A stretch of DNA of 64,000 nucleotides from Prostheceraeus crozeri (Eukaryota > Platyhelminthes > Polycladida > Euryleptidae): NCBI GenBank assembly GCA_907163375.1, contig CAJQUW010011532.1:1054001-1118000 (forward strand), written 5' to 3'. A program made the position numbers and the translations under genes. The first letter of the stretch is position 1; every line of letters starts with the position of its first letter. Under the pieces are notes generated by a model. The model saw only the letters and a program-made list of their open reading frames with translations. It did no database searches and was not told the origin of the DNA. Below are positions 10,957 to 22,026 of this stretch, piece by piece.

Positions 10957-12289
10957 CTTTATAGTCTGTGTACGGTCATGCATGTCTTTCTGCTGTCATA
11001 GCTGTGCTCTAGGCTGGGGAGAGCTCGGCAACTTTTGAACGGATAAAATCGATATGTTAGTTGCTTTCCACCTGAATTGAATATGGAATCGGAACTGCCG
11101 TTTAGATAGCAAGCATATACGAAACAATGTGTAGTGTTCAAATGCGGACGAATCCCCCAAAGATAGGGCAGCCTTTTTAATGAATCTTTAATTTATTAAC
11201 AAATCTGACGCCGAATTTCTCATCTTGTAGATGACTAAGACAGCCAAAAGTGGTGTAATTCATCCAAACAGCCGAAAAGCCGGGAAACTTGTAAAACAAA
11301 AACTGCACGAATCCAAATTGCAAAAGTAAGTCAATCATCAAAATGTTTCGCACTTGTTGAATATTGTAGAATGTCGTCCAGAAAGTGGATGCAGAATTGA
11401 TGAAGTTATGCATGTTTTTATCTTATAAACATTAAAACCTACTTCGCATCTCCAGAACTTCTTCCAGAAAAGTTCTGTACTCGAATCTAATAACTTCTGA
11501 GTGCAGATTGTAAACCAGTCGCTGATTACATGTATGTTGAATGGTCTTGCAATTTTACTTTCCTTGCGTGCAGATTTATTTCAAGACGATGTCATATTAA
11601 TGTTCGATCTATTATATTCATTGACAAGTCATTACTTTCATGCAGAATAAGTAGAGTGATGTTCTCTCTCTACGATAGAAGGAAACATAAATATCGAAGA
11701 TCTTTCACCACTGACAGAAAATTGAGCGAATCGTGGGTACTGCATGTAGGTCTACATGTAGACCAGTGGCGTAGCGTGCATCCATGTCACAGACCTTTGC
11801 CACACAATGGATTACTATTCATACACCAGATAGCTTTAATTTGAGGCATTCAAATTACTAATTTGACGGTGATCATAATTTAAATGAATTTTTAGACTTA
11901 TTACTTTAAATACAATGATTTTTTACTTTTTAGTATACAGTATCTTTAACGTTCAGTTATGTTATGTACAGCTACACAATGAAATGAAAGTACATGTGAC
12001 AAGTAAGAGCAGATATCTCTAAGTGGAAATTGCACTGAAGTCCATGGAACACCCTATGCGTATTGACTTTCAACACGCATTGATTCATTTTAAGTCCAAT
12101 GTGACAGGCCTTTTTATTGACAGCTCTATTGTGAACTTGCGATCCTAATCTAATTATTAGACAATTCGGACATGTTTTCTGAACATTAAAAATGTCAAAT
12201 GACAATGAAAATGCGATTCTTATTGCTCATGACGAGCAGTAAGATGCTTGGTGCTCATGAGAGCTCATGACGAGTCCTCGTACACTCGC
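10957..12289. other. Spacer without recognised genes
   Basis: Open stretches at 11177-11413 (-) and 11530-11844 (+) show no known domain. Nothing else was recognised. Confidence 0.35.
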
Positions 12290-12425
12290 AACTCTCACCA
12301 GGTTGGGGTTAGTAGCCTCTAGTGAGAGCGACAAGGCCAGAGGAGGACAGACTGAAACCCTGAACCTTCTGCTCATTGCACCGAAGCGCGGCCCTTAACC
12401 AACAGAGCTATCATACCACATAGCA
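12290..12425 (-). repeat. tRNA-derived SINE, family B, copy 1
   Basis: Read on the minus strand it starts GGTATGATAGCTCTGTTGGT (A-box-like), continues with CGCGCTTCGGTGC and then GGTTCAGGGTTTCAG (B-box-like), followed by a non-tRNA tail. The same order is seen at 27700-27802. Ends are approximate. Confidence 0.65.
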
Positions 12426-12439
12426 CTTGCATATTGGAG

Positions 12440-12634
12440 CTTTGACGCCAATTCTATCTATCCCACTTGGGCTATGGACGGTGCTAATATAGCCAAACTT
12501 TGCTGGAACGTTGTGATGCTTGCTTCTGTTCGGATGTCCTCCCCTCCTGCCAACTTCTAATGACATTGTCGGTGATCGAACAGACGAACAAAAGATGACC
12601 TAGGCCAAACACTTAACCACAGGGCCACGGAGAA
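12440..12634 (-). repeat. tRNA-derived SINE, family A, copy 1
   Basis: On the minus strand: TCCGTGGCCCTGTGGTTAAG (A-box region), then GGTCATCTTTTGTTCGTCTG, GATCACCGA, then a tail with the family word for a gene-free SINE body ending ACCGTCCATAGCCC. Homologous in order to copies at 29590-29793 (-), 44861-45040 (+) and 60028-60185 (+). It sits back to back with the SINE B copy. Confidence 0.7.
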
Positions 12635-13479
12635 TATTACAAGTGAATGAAATTTCAAAATCATCAAGAATGAAAACTGGACACGTTCATCAACCTCAGC
12701 GAACACATCATATTTTATAAAGATTGAAAATACTGCTCCATTAAGAAAGTTTCAGACTTCTTTGATCTACCATATCCCTGGTATGTTGCCATTAGAGCTT
12801 CTCCATGTCTTCTACAAACCAAATTGACAAAAGTCTAATTGCCATTTGCTGAAGGATGGTTTCAAAAATTTCCAAATCAGAAGTTTATTCCCACTATTCT
12901 TAGACCACTGTTTTTATGACAGATAAAGTGCTATTGTTAGCTTTGAAACCATAACATAAACTCCTCTAGCAACACAATCTTATCTTTTTAAATTGAAGTA
13001 GTTTGAAAATAGAAGGAATGAGCTTATGAATTTGAAGATAAACTGAGGTAAGAGGAAATGTAATACAGTATACAGATCTTCGTCTCCATATGATAAAGCT
13101 TCCTTGTCACTCACATCCATATCAATTTTACTTCATTAATTTAGATGTGATTACGTTTTGAATGGATGGAAATCAGTTTCTCTGACCCTTCAGGATTGCT
13201 GTAACTTGATATTAATTTCGCTTGACAGAACTTAAGATTAGGGTGAGACGATTAAAATATATCACAGCAAACAATCGATTTAGTACAAAGAAATTAAACG
13301 GATCTATTTTTTTCAAATCAGAATTATCTTTTTTATACTTTGCGCAATAACATTTTGGAACAGTAAAAATAACAGCAAATGAAAAGAATCAAAAAACAGA
13401 AAATTGTAAAAAATTGTAAAAAAATCTTCTCAGAAAACTCAGAAAATAATGATTTCCTCAAGCGTTCTTTGATAATCTT
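12635..13479. other. AT-rich spacer
   Basis: No gene recognised. A-rich runs lie around 13380-13430. Confidence 0.35.
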
Positions 13480-14380
13480 CTGAAACAGGCCTGCCTTGAC
13501 CCAATGAGTGTATAAACCATCAACTTAGAATTAAAAGAGACATCCATGAAGTAAGATGTGGAGTCAGAAAAGCAAGCTGTGGAGCTTCACCATGTAAACA
13601 GCGATAGACCAAGACAGTCAGTCAAAGTTGACCCCTTCACTGATGACACGGCTGATGAATTGTATGAACTAATTGTCCTGAACTTCGGACTGTAAAAGCC
13701 ATGTATTGAAATATCGTCTAGATATTAATGGATATTCGTCTAAATATCGTAGACGTGATAGAGAAGACTGATGTTCCATGATCGTTGTTAAGTCAGTTGT
13801 GTACATGAGAAAGAGGAGAGGTCCGAGAACTCACCCTTGCAGAGTATCGTGTGCCACTTGAGCCTGAGGCGATTTGAACCGCCTGAACAAATCGATTGTT
13901 TCCTGTCTTTCAGATAGGAAAAAACCATTTGAGAATCATACCACGTAGGTCAAGCGATGTATCAAGACACTTGAACTAGATGATTTCTACAGATGCCGTG
14001 AGGTCAGACAACAGGAGAAAATTTTCCTAGGTTGTCAGAATATCGGAGGATGCTTTCGGAAGTGCTGTATCCGTCGAATGATGGGATCTGAAGACAGATT
14101 AGAGAGGCAGTATGTGGTTTTACCGATCTTCATAAAGTTAGCGGACAACAGATCCAGGGATATCTAGACTTAAGAAATCTATGCTTTAGATCGTTCTAAT
14201 CGTTCTATCCCTGAGCAGATCGTTCGGTTGCCTTAGAAAGGATGAGCAAGTTTGATATAGGACGGCGTGAAGATGAGTCGGAATAGTTGAGATTGTCTTT
14301 CATTGCTGCAAACGTGACGTTATCAAGTTTCCAAGATTCCGGAAAAACACAGTCTGTAAAGATCTGTTAATCACTTGAGA
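13480..14380 (-). pseudogene. Degenerate LINE reverse transcriptase
   Basis: On the minus strand, around 14000-13880, the fragments ILKWFFSYLKDRKQS and, past frame breaks, a QG-stop-VLGPLLFLMYTTDL segment (about 13840-13790) correspond to the W..SYL.DR.Q and GVPQGS.LGPLLF motifs of Jockey/CR1-type reverse transcriptases. Downstream pieces down to about 13480 are compatible with the C-terminal part. Stops and frameshifts are numerous, so this is an old inactive relic; the YADD box was not found intact. The clade is uncertain. Confidence 0.65.
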
Positions 14381-15369
14381 AAAGATTGTTAATTAATTGC
14401 ACGTCCTTGGACTATAACTGTCGCCTCAGCAAGGTTTTTCTCTACGATTGCTAGTTACTTTAGATGGTTTTTGAAGCACGAAATGGGACAATTTTCAGTG
14501 TACTGCTCGATTTTTATAAATTATCCGGCAACCATCATGTCTTTTCCCTTGTGCCGTCTGAACACCGTAGGGAATTGTACCTGTTCCTCAGCAGTTGCTA
14601 TGAGATCTGAGAGAGGCGATCTCGGCCATTTCTCGGATGATATTTATTCGACCCGATGACAGATTGGATGTGTTTCGTGAGATGTTTTCGTGGCGAAGAT
14701 TAGGAATTGGTTGGCAGTCCTCTACTCGACCCTCCTTTCTCATCCGAGCTTTTCTAGGAATTGTGCTGAAGTAGAGATGATAGTGATTGATATTCTTCTT
14801 AACGTCCAACTTTTTGATAACATTTGCAGCATTCTTCTGTCCTCAGCTTTTTTCTATAAATCAAGAAGTAATTAACTAATAATTCTGACAGTCACAGTAT
14901 GACGGGTTGCACATCACCATTAGTCTATTTAGAAATTATGATAAATAAGAGTATCAAAAAGAAGTTATATGAAACGAAAAATGCGAAATATTTATGTGCC
15001 TTTTATTATTTCAGTGCATAGGACTCCCGACATGTTTTGGTTTAAGACGTGACATCCAATGTTGGCTTATGAACCTACGATGTCACACATGGATGTCGAG
15101 ATAATCTTCTCTTTGGACATTTGGTCGAAGACCCTTAAGTTTACCCTCGGATGGATTAGCTGATTGGTGATCTTCAATCGCTAACAAGACAACAGTACGG
15201 AAGGGGAAATGATCAAAACTTCATGGACCAGTACACGTTCATAGCCCCCCCCCGCAGAGAGCTCAGTGTATTTTTACTGCTCAAGTAGATTATTCGTGTG
15301 ATCAATGCTTTCTTCATCCCATTATGATAACGAAGAAAGCTGTCATCGACGTTCTGTCTCTTTACCTTG
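14381..15369. other. Spacer, possibly containing more LINE relic
   Basis: The minus strand has an open stretch of 73 codons at 14588-14809 with no motif I can place; it may be an upstream part of the same LINE. A run of nine C residues lies near 15246-15254. Confidence 0.3.
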
Positions 15370-16060
15370 ACTCACAGAAGCTTTACTTACTTGCTTTACT
15401 TTATTCGTTTAGCATTCTTTTCTACACCTCCATTGGGTTGGACGATTATTCTTCATGGAATTCCTCCAGGTGTTCCAATCAAGGGCATCGGCTCCTTTGA
15501 GGCCCAATCGCCGACAGTCTGCGGACACAGTTTCTTTACAGGTCTTCTTTGGGCGGCCTCTTGGTGTTGGTCCACTGATCTTCATTTTCCAAATTTTCTT
15601 CATCCAATCACTGTTGTCTTTCCGCACTACATGGCCGCACCATCTTATTCTGCACACCCGCATGGCCTCATCGATCGGCAACAGGTTCAGGCGCGCCAGG
15701 AGGTCTTCGCTGGCCACTCTATCCTCGAGAGATACTCCACACATCCACCTGATCATCCTCCTGTCAGCTACATCCTATCTCCTCTTCCATACAGCTGTCT
15801 TACCCCATGTCTCACTTCCGCAAGTTACACTGGCTCTGACGCATGAGTCATAAATCTTTCCTTTCATACAATATGGAGTAGGCGATATGGAGTAGTGGTC
15901 AGGATAGGCGATAGTTCTCGGAATTTCTTCCAGCCGGATTGAATACGCGCAGTCACTGCTGCCTCCGTCCACCACGAATCCAATATGTCTCTCAAGCAGC
16001 AGAAGCAGGCAAGGATGTTGCACTCGCCCTCCTCCAAACTGATCGCTTTCATTTAGCTTC
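15370..16060 (-). pseudogene. LINE ORF2 C-terminal relic (endonuclease-reverse-transcriptase family)
   Basis: Three frames of the minus strand carry successive pieces. About 16045-15880 has AVTARIQSGWKKFRELSPIL; about 15870-15790 has KGKIYDSCVRASVTCGSETW; 15756-15409 has MIRWMCGVSLEDRVASEDLL, RVCRIRWCGHVVRKD, and PRGRPKKTCKETV. This order (ARI..GWKKFREL, then KG..YDSCVRS..T.GSETW, then RMIRWMCGVS, then LRWFGHV, then GRPKKTW) is a well-known tail of invertebrate and fish LINE polyproteins. At least two frameshifts separate the pieces, so it is inactive. The 3' end toward 15370 has a short AAGT-repeat-like tail. Confidence 0.85.
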
Positions 16061-17175
16061 TGCTTCTCACAGCGAGCATATCATCAATGTGCATCACCAA
16101 TATTCTTCGCCATGGCAGTGAGACAGATGCATGTGGCTCTTTTGCCTATTGGCGACTTGTTTACCTATTTAACACACTGTTTTCCTGCTCAGCTTGCTAG
16201 GCAACTGGTAATTTGGTGCTAATCACTTTGCAACTGTAATCCACTTGCAAAAGCACACCATATTTTAGAATTATGCTCTGATATGTGTGACATAAGCATG
16301 CCAATTCATGATGTTACAGCAGGAAAGTAGACTAAATTCAAAATGTAACTAAAGAAAGAGGACATTCCATCTATGGATTGATGGTAAAACCCTTCAGAGA
16401 GTATTAAAAGAATAGAAAATGCACATATTCGCAAGATACACATGTACATGCTTTGTTCCTGCATATTTGCGGCGCACAGTGAATAAGGATAGAGGGTAGC
16501 TCAGCGGAAAGAACACAATAGTGGTTGCTTCAATGAATTTGATCAAGACATGAATTAAATGATTTATGAGGATTAATATATACAATTTCCAAACATTTCG
16601 AAATTGTTTATAAATAGTATGCCAAAAGTGCTCTATGCAATAAGCAAAACCAAATTTGAAACATTCTGAACAAAGTGCGTACATGTAACTAATAGCAAAG
16701 GAACATGTATAAGAGGACATAGTTATATCTCTGATAATCTTACCTATAAATCGGATTGTTCAGTGGTTAGAGATGGCAAAGTTGATCTTCTAGACATCAA
16801 ATGAATTGTCCACGTTCCAGAATGATATTATTTCTGGCTTGACCTCTCATGTTTTGACATCATAATAGCGATGTTTTTTTTATGTTCAACATAGAATTAA
16901 GATTTTCATTACTCAATATTTTTTCATTTGCATTGTAGATTTTGATCATTTTTGCTGCCAATCTATCGCGATTTATTTTGCATTCTGGCATTGATTAGCT
17001 ACAGATGCATATACATTGTATATGAATCTTTTTATATACGAATACTTTTATGCATTAAGTATATTAGTTGCTATTGATCATTTATGTTCTAGGAATTTTC
17101 TGGTTTTCTGGTTTAGATTGATGTCATCTAATGTGATGAAGTTTATTTGAGTTTTAAGCTTCCCTTATCTTTCAG
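16061..17175. other. AT-rich spacer
   Basis: No gene or repeat boundary recognised. Confidence 0.35.
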
Positions 17176-17213
17176 GAGAAAGAAGACTCGAGATTTGAAA
17201 GCAGATGTCCTGT
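17176..17213 (+). CDS. Candidate 38-nt microexon
   Basis: The pyrimidine-rich TTATCTTTCAG directly precedes 17176 and a consensus 5' splice site GTAAGTTT directly follows 17213. The 38 bases between are purine-rich and polar when translated. Both sites are close to consensus, but with no neighbouring exon recognised this may be chance. Confidence 0.25.
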
Positions 17214-17942
17214 GTAAGTTTAAGTTTGCATTTTTAGTATCTTTAAAAAATTATTCCACTTTCCTCTTTATGTAAATAATAAATTCAATTTGAGAAAATG
17301 AAGAACTAATGCTTCGCACAATGCATTTCGTCTGAATGCAAATGCAATTATACCAAATGTATGGACGAAATTGAGAGCCTGCAAGCATAATTGGAAACTG
17401 CCAAGGCAAGATTTTGCTCGTAGAAGTTGTATTCAATCAATGTTTGCACCTGAATAAGAGTGGACGAAAGAATTTTGTAAAGTGTCAGTTTTTGATAAAA
17501 TGAACTTTGTGAGTTTATTTAATATTCTATTATTATCAAGACATTCTATCTTGATTTCTACTCGACAGGTCTTTATAATGAATTCCGGCATCTTCTTTGT
17601 AAACTGCTAGTTATTTCTGGGTGTCCGCATGTTAAGCCTTTTAGAACTCAGAACTCAGATGTTTTTTTAGCATAATAATATGCACTAACGTATAACATAA
17701 AATATACAAAATCTTCTTATCACTATCTTCATCCTAAAATAACAAGGACATCTCATAGACAGATATCATGAAAATGCTTGTATGATCATATAAGGCTCAA
17801 TTCGAGTTCGAATGAGAGAATTTGCAATTAGCAAGTTAGTGAAATTTCGACGGGCATTCATTAAATGTCATAAAGAACACAGTTCTGGAAAATCCCCCAA
17901 GCCTGCAATGATTAACAAATGCTGCTTTTTGCAAACACAATG
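17214..17942. other. AT-rich spacer
   Basis: No gene. Around 17824-17870 is an AATTAGCAAGTTAGTGAAAT segment that recurs at 18118-18145 and 48316-48345, probably another part of repeat family X. Confidence 0.4.
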
Positions 17943-18078
17943 TATATAGAATAATTAAATATTGAGTTGCATCCTCAGTTGAAAAATGGAAACAGACCTG
18001 AATAGCTGGCATTTCATCCAATATCAGGAATCATCAGCAGGCCTAGTTCACATCTCTCAACATCGACACAATTCCCTA
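17943..18078 (+). repeat. Dispersed repeat family X, copy 2
   Basis: Contains TAATTAAATATTGAGTTGCA, then ACAGACCTGAATAGCTGGCA, then CCAATATCAGGAATCATCAG and CTCAACATCGACACAA. It is the inverted partner of copy 3 at 18170-18301, so the two can form a stem-loop. Confidence 0.75.
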
Positions 18079-18169
18079 TTTAAAGTTGCAGCCATGCCCG
18101 GGTCAATTTTAGATTTGCCATTAGTAAGTTAGTGAAATTCCGACGTGAAAAGTGAACTTTGAATATGGA

Positions 18170-18301
18170 TTTGTGTCGATGTTGAGAAATGTGAACTAGG
18201 CCTGCTGATGATTCCTGATATTGGATGAAATGGCAGCTATTCAGGTCTGCTCCCATTTTTTAACTGAGGAAACAACTCAATATTTAATTCTTCTATTTAC
18301 G
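18170..18301 (-). repeat. Dispersed repeat family X, copy 3, inverted
   Basis: Plus-strand TTGTGTCGATGTTGAGAAAT through CTGATGATTCCTGATATTGG to CTCAATATTTAATTCTTC is the reverse complement of copy 2 with scattered differences. The ~90-bp centre between copies 2 and 3 carries the AGTTAGTGAAATTCCGACG word. Confidence 0.75.
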
Positions 18302-18849
18302 AATGACAGGAGTTGTCTGTTATGCAGTTAGTTGTTTTTGGGCAATCCCTTCTGTCATTATTCTGAGAAAATTCAGTGCTAAATATAATTTTCTGTAAAC
18401 TATAAATTAAAAGAGTCCTGAATTCGGTCATCCCTGCTTAAATATCTGCTCAACTTTCGTCGTAGATAATTTTGCTAAATCCAACTAGTCAGATTTCAAT
18501 ATATATTGAATGAAGGATTATATAGATATGAGCATCATGCTTAAGATCTCATAAATATATAATTTAATCCGATTGCTGACTAATTTGAATGTTAACTTTG
18601 TCTACTGAGAAAAGGGATAAATTGGCGTAACGCTGAATTCAATGGATGAAGCTTATCAAAATGAAGAGGAGCTCTGTTATGTCTAAACTCAGGAGAATTC
18701 TAATGCACTGTCCATTCATTAACTTCATTGTTTTTTTGAAACATAGGCTGTATTGAAAGAAATGTTTTGAAGCAATTTAGTGCCCTGTTAATATGTAGCG
18801 ATGAATTCTCACGTTGAAATGACGATTGATTGATTAGTCTCTTTTTCAT

Positions 18850-18912
18850 TGGATGAAATGCCGGCCGCTATTCAGGTCTTTTCCCATTTCTCAATTTAGG
18901 ACTACTATTTAC
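18850..18912 (-). repeat. Dispersed repeat family X, fragment
   Basis: GGATGAAATGCC, GCTATTCAGGTCTTTTCCCA and CTATTTAC follow the order of copy 3; only this part is present. Confidence 0.5.
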
Positions 18913-18975
18913 AAAATGCTTGAAATCTACAGAATGTAGTAATGCAGTGCATATAGACATACAAAATTGATAGAT

Positions 18976-19002
18976 AGTATGGAGAAATGGCTTCTCCATA
19001 CT
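18976..19002. repeat. Small perfect hairpin
   Basis: AGTATGGAGAA and TTCTCCATACT form an 11-bp perfect stem around the loop ATGGC. Function unknown; possibly the junction of a small mobile element. Confidence 0.55.
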
Positions 19003-19105
19003 GTACTTAATATATCGATAACCACCTTGTCACCTATTGACACACACCTGTGCGGATAATCACCTTGTCCGCATGCAATTTGACAAGCACATTACAATAA
19101 ACCTA

Positions 19106-19439
19106 GGCGACTTTTCTACCTGCCGTCTCCGCATTCGTCCTAAACTTTCCTTCGAGCAAAAATGGCCACCGATTCCGCCCCTACATTGAGCGTATTGAGC
19201 GTCGCGTATATCGCATTATTGGACTGTCCCATTCTGTGAACTCTTCGCTTATTCAATCTGCGAAATGTACCTGTGAGAAATTATTTGACACTATAAGTTC
19301 AGATCCATCCCACCCCCTCAGAGATTTGTTTTTGATCCGCCCAGTGAGGGAGATGTCTTCACGCAGTTGCTCGGTCTTGTGTCCACCTCTCGCTAGAACA
19401 GTACGCTTCAGCAGATCTTTTATCAGATTTTGTAAATAA
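19106..19439 (+). pseudogene. LINE reverse transcriptase C-terminal relic
   Basis: Read through 19150-19439 the plus strand encodes RFRPYIERIERRVYRIIGLS, then KCTCEKLFDTISSDPSHPL, then a basic tail and stop. The order ..ERIERR..RIIG.., C.KLF..I..DPSHPL is the usual end of CR1/L2/Jockey-type RT proteins. No methionine start belongs to it; it is a 5'-truncated 3' end followed by an untranslated region and a simple-repeat tail. Confidence 0.78.
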
Positions 19440-19603
19440 GCTTTCTTGTCCTTCGTTTTTATGCACCTCATTAACCATTGGCTTCTCATTCTGTGTATTA
19501 ATGTATTTTGACATCGATGTTACTGTTACTGTTCTATTGTAAGTGTCCACCGAATCATTGTAGTGGAACAATAAACGATTACTTACTTACTTACTTACTT
19601 ACA
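19440..19603 (+). mobile_element. LINE 3' UTR with TTAC-repeat tail
   Basis: Follows the RT stop at 19439 and ends in AATAAACGATTACTTACTTA with further ACTT units to about 19602. Short tandem tails of this kind replace poly(A) in CR1/L2-like elements. Confidence 0.65.
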
Positions 19604-20489
19604 GCCTTAGGCAAGAATGTGGAAGCGACTTTCCTAACAGTCGCACCAATTTCGAGCAAAAACAAAAAACGCCGCTGCCTGCGCAGCTTTTAATGCTCCT
19701 CTGTTTAGTTTTTTCTCTCTTCTTTTTTGTTCTTTCGCGACGTTTAGTATCCTCTGTGCATATATATCTTATATGCTAGCTATTCAGGCTTCGGAAGTGG
19801 ACAAAATGAAAAATAATTGAACATTTCATTGTTACAATGAGAATCAACATGCATTTACAGCATTAAATATAAAATTGACGGCATCAAAAAATAATAGCAT
19901 GACTTCTTTCCTGGCTTGGGCATGTAGATTTGATTAATTGTGGTTTGCAGCATCAGGTCATTGATCATTTATGATGTGACATTTTCTGGAAGTCTTTTAA
20001 GTGCGTGTGAAGCTCGATTCCTATAAAAGTTAAGCATGTTGCAATAATCACTAAGACATGCACTGTAATATATACAGAGCTGTATAAAATATTGTGATAG
20101 CCAAATGTGTTGAAGAAAAGGGATCGTTTTAAGTGCTTCGATTTAAAGCGCACAAATGTGTATCCTACTTGCTAAGTGTTGAAATTTGATTTCCCTTCCA
20201 TTGTCAAAGGAAATGTTTTTGTATTGAGAGAGATGCATTTAACATCGAAGGTGCCTCTAAGACGATCAGAAAGCTTCAATGCTAGTTTAGGCATTTTTCC
20301 ATCAATAATTTTCAACTTTCAACGGAGGCTTCCTTCGTTTGCTATGAGACTGCTTAAGAAATATGATCCAAATTGCAGTTTTGAATGTTTGTTGTTTGGC
20401 GTCTACAACTCTCCCGAAGCAATCAATATTGTAGATCGGTACAAGAAGTGGTTTACATGGTATGGCTACTTCCGCCGTGAGTGAATTTA
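19604..20489. other. Spacer
   Basis: An open stretch of 102 codons at 20176-20484 (+) shows no known domain. Nothing else was recognised. Confidence 0.35.
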
Positions 20490-21322
20490 CTGCAGAGTGG
20501 CCCGAAACCATGACCGATTTTGAGTTTCAAAAATGTGTCACTTCATTCAGCAATACAGACGAGTTCATTAAGATATCTATGACATGCTGTTGCTCTCACG
20601 TGACAATTTTCGAATTTAGCAGTATTGATGCAACTGTCTTCCACAGCTATCTCTTAACTGTAAAAACAGCTGAAAATCCGCGCCAGCATCATTTCAAAGC
20701 TAAATGCTCTCATTATTGTGACTTGTAAAATGGATGACAGACTTCAGCAAAAAATTCAGGCCATCAGATTGTATTAAATCCACGAAAATGCAGAAGTTCA
20801 CAGACAACTTGCTTTACAGCATGGGGATGATGCGATTAGTGTTAGGACAATCATCAGAATTAACAATCAGTTTTATGAGCAAGGACATGTCCTCCAGAAA
20901 GATATTCCTGGTAGACCAGGATCTGTTCGCAACGATGAGAATGAATACAGGAGATCCCCATGAGAATGGAGTCCCAGATCCCCATATCTCACACCTTGTG
21001 ACTTCTTTTTATGGGGTTGCTTGAAAGATATAGTCTACACAAGCAACCCGAGATCCATGGCCCGGCTTCGTCGTTTTATAAGTGAAGAATTTTCAAACTT
21101 GACCGCTTATCTTTGCGAAGCTGTCTTTCGAGGTGTGTCAAGAGGCTACGAGAGTGCATTGCAAATGAAGGAAGACAAATCGAATATTTGAGAGAAAAGT
21201 AAGTGACAATTGTCCAGTATATGATTATCATGCGAAGCGATGTTTTTCTTTAAATCTTGTTGATAAAACAGCCAATATTAGGAGTTAAGTAAAATCGTTC
21301 AAGGTTTCTGGGCCACTCTATA
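20490..21322 (+). mobile_element. Internally deleted Tc1/mariner-like transposon
   Basis: The left end contains AGAGTGGCCCGAAACC from 20494. The right end contains GGTTTCTGGGCCACTCTATA near 21304-21322, whose complement is AGAGTGGCCCAGAAACC, so the ends are inverted repeats. A TA lies outside each end. Inside is a broken transposase (20730-21200). Confidence 0.75.
20730..21200 (+). pseudogene. Broken Tc1/mariner-type transposase
   Basis: From the ATG at 20730 the frame reads MDDRLQQKIQAIRLY, a stop, then IHENAEVHRQLALQHGDD, then SVRTIIRINNQFYEQGHV and IPGRPGSVRNDENE: a helix-turn-helix N-terminus of the type found in DUF4817-like transposases. It then runs directly, past a stop near 20961, into SPYLTPCDFFLWGCLKDIVY, the segment holding the last catalytic Asp of the DDE/D fold. 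After one more frameshift comes the C-terminal RLRECIANEGRQIEYLREK and a stop at about 21198-21200. The central catalytic region, with the first two acids, is missing. It is therefore an internal-deletion derivative that cannot encode an active enzyme. Confidence 0.75.
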
Positions 21323-21325
21323 TGT

Positions 21326-21333
21326 CAGTAAAC
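21326..21333. repeat. Left 8-bp TSD of a hAT MITE
   Basis: CAGTAAAC, repeated exactly at 22019-22026. Confidence 0.85.
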
Positions 21334-22018
21334 CGGGGTGACCACTTGGTCCGAATTGGTCCTATTTGGTCAGAATTTCGGGGGAAGGTCAGAAATGGTC
21401 CGAAATTGCCAATTATGTAATTCATGGTTTTTTTCTTACTACTTACCCTAAAATAAAAAATTGAGCAGCTTGTTGAATTAATTTATTCTGCAATTAACAG
21501 AAATATTTTAATAATACCATTTTATAAATTCATTTCAGTTTTCGTTTTTATCCAACAATTTCAAACTTCGACAAAAATTCAGTGTGCTCATCAAATGAGC
21601 AGAAAGTAGATATTGCATAAAATATGCGCTAAAACAGAAAGTTTCTCCTGTCAGATGACGCCAATTATCGCTTCGTATGATTGTTTCTTCACAGATTGCG
21701 CGATGCTCTATAGTGCCATTTTTTCTTTTATTGATATGAAAACTTCGTTTGTCGTAATCCCTGCATATCGGTAAATTGCGAGATTTTCGCTGGGATGTCG
21801 CTCAAGGATTGTCTTTGGTATCACTGATTGATTTTTGAATCCAAGTGAATGAACTTCCTATACTTTCACTCAGAAGTCAGAAGTATGTTTTTCTTTTTTA
21901 TACATTTCATTTGGATAAGTACTACTATAGTCAAATCATCAAAATTTAAAATTTATGTGACGTCATTGTGGGACAGACTTATGGTCCGATTTTCGGTCCT
22001 CCTGAAGTGGTCACCCTG
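21334..22018. mobile_element. Nonautonomous hAT element, family GGGGTGACCACTT
   Basis: 685 bp. The left end is CGGGGTGACCACTTGGTCC and the right end is GAAGTGGTCACCCTG, whose complement is CAGGGTGACCACTTC. CAGGG-type ends with an exact 8-bp duplication (CAGTAAAC) identify the hAT superfamily. The left subterminal region repeats GGTC.GAAT words several times (21347-21410), plausible transposase binding sites. It is noncoding. It abuts the Tc1/mariner-like relic to its left. Confidence 0.88.
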
Positions 22019-22026
22019 CAGTAAAC
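22019..22026. repeat. Right 8-bp TSD of the hAT MITE
   Basis: CAGTAAAC, identical to 21326-21333. Confidence 0.85.

Noticed and set aside
15367..15853. Plus-strand frames of 159 and 132 codons as genes
   Set aside because: They overlap, in antisense, the LINE RT C-terminus that is clearly encoded on the minus strand.
20176..20484. 102-codon frame as the N-terminal part of the neighbouring transposase
   Set aside because: It lies outside the inverted end at 20491 and has no helix-turn-helix resemblance.
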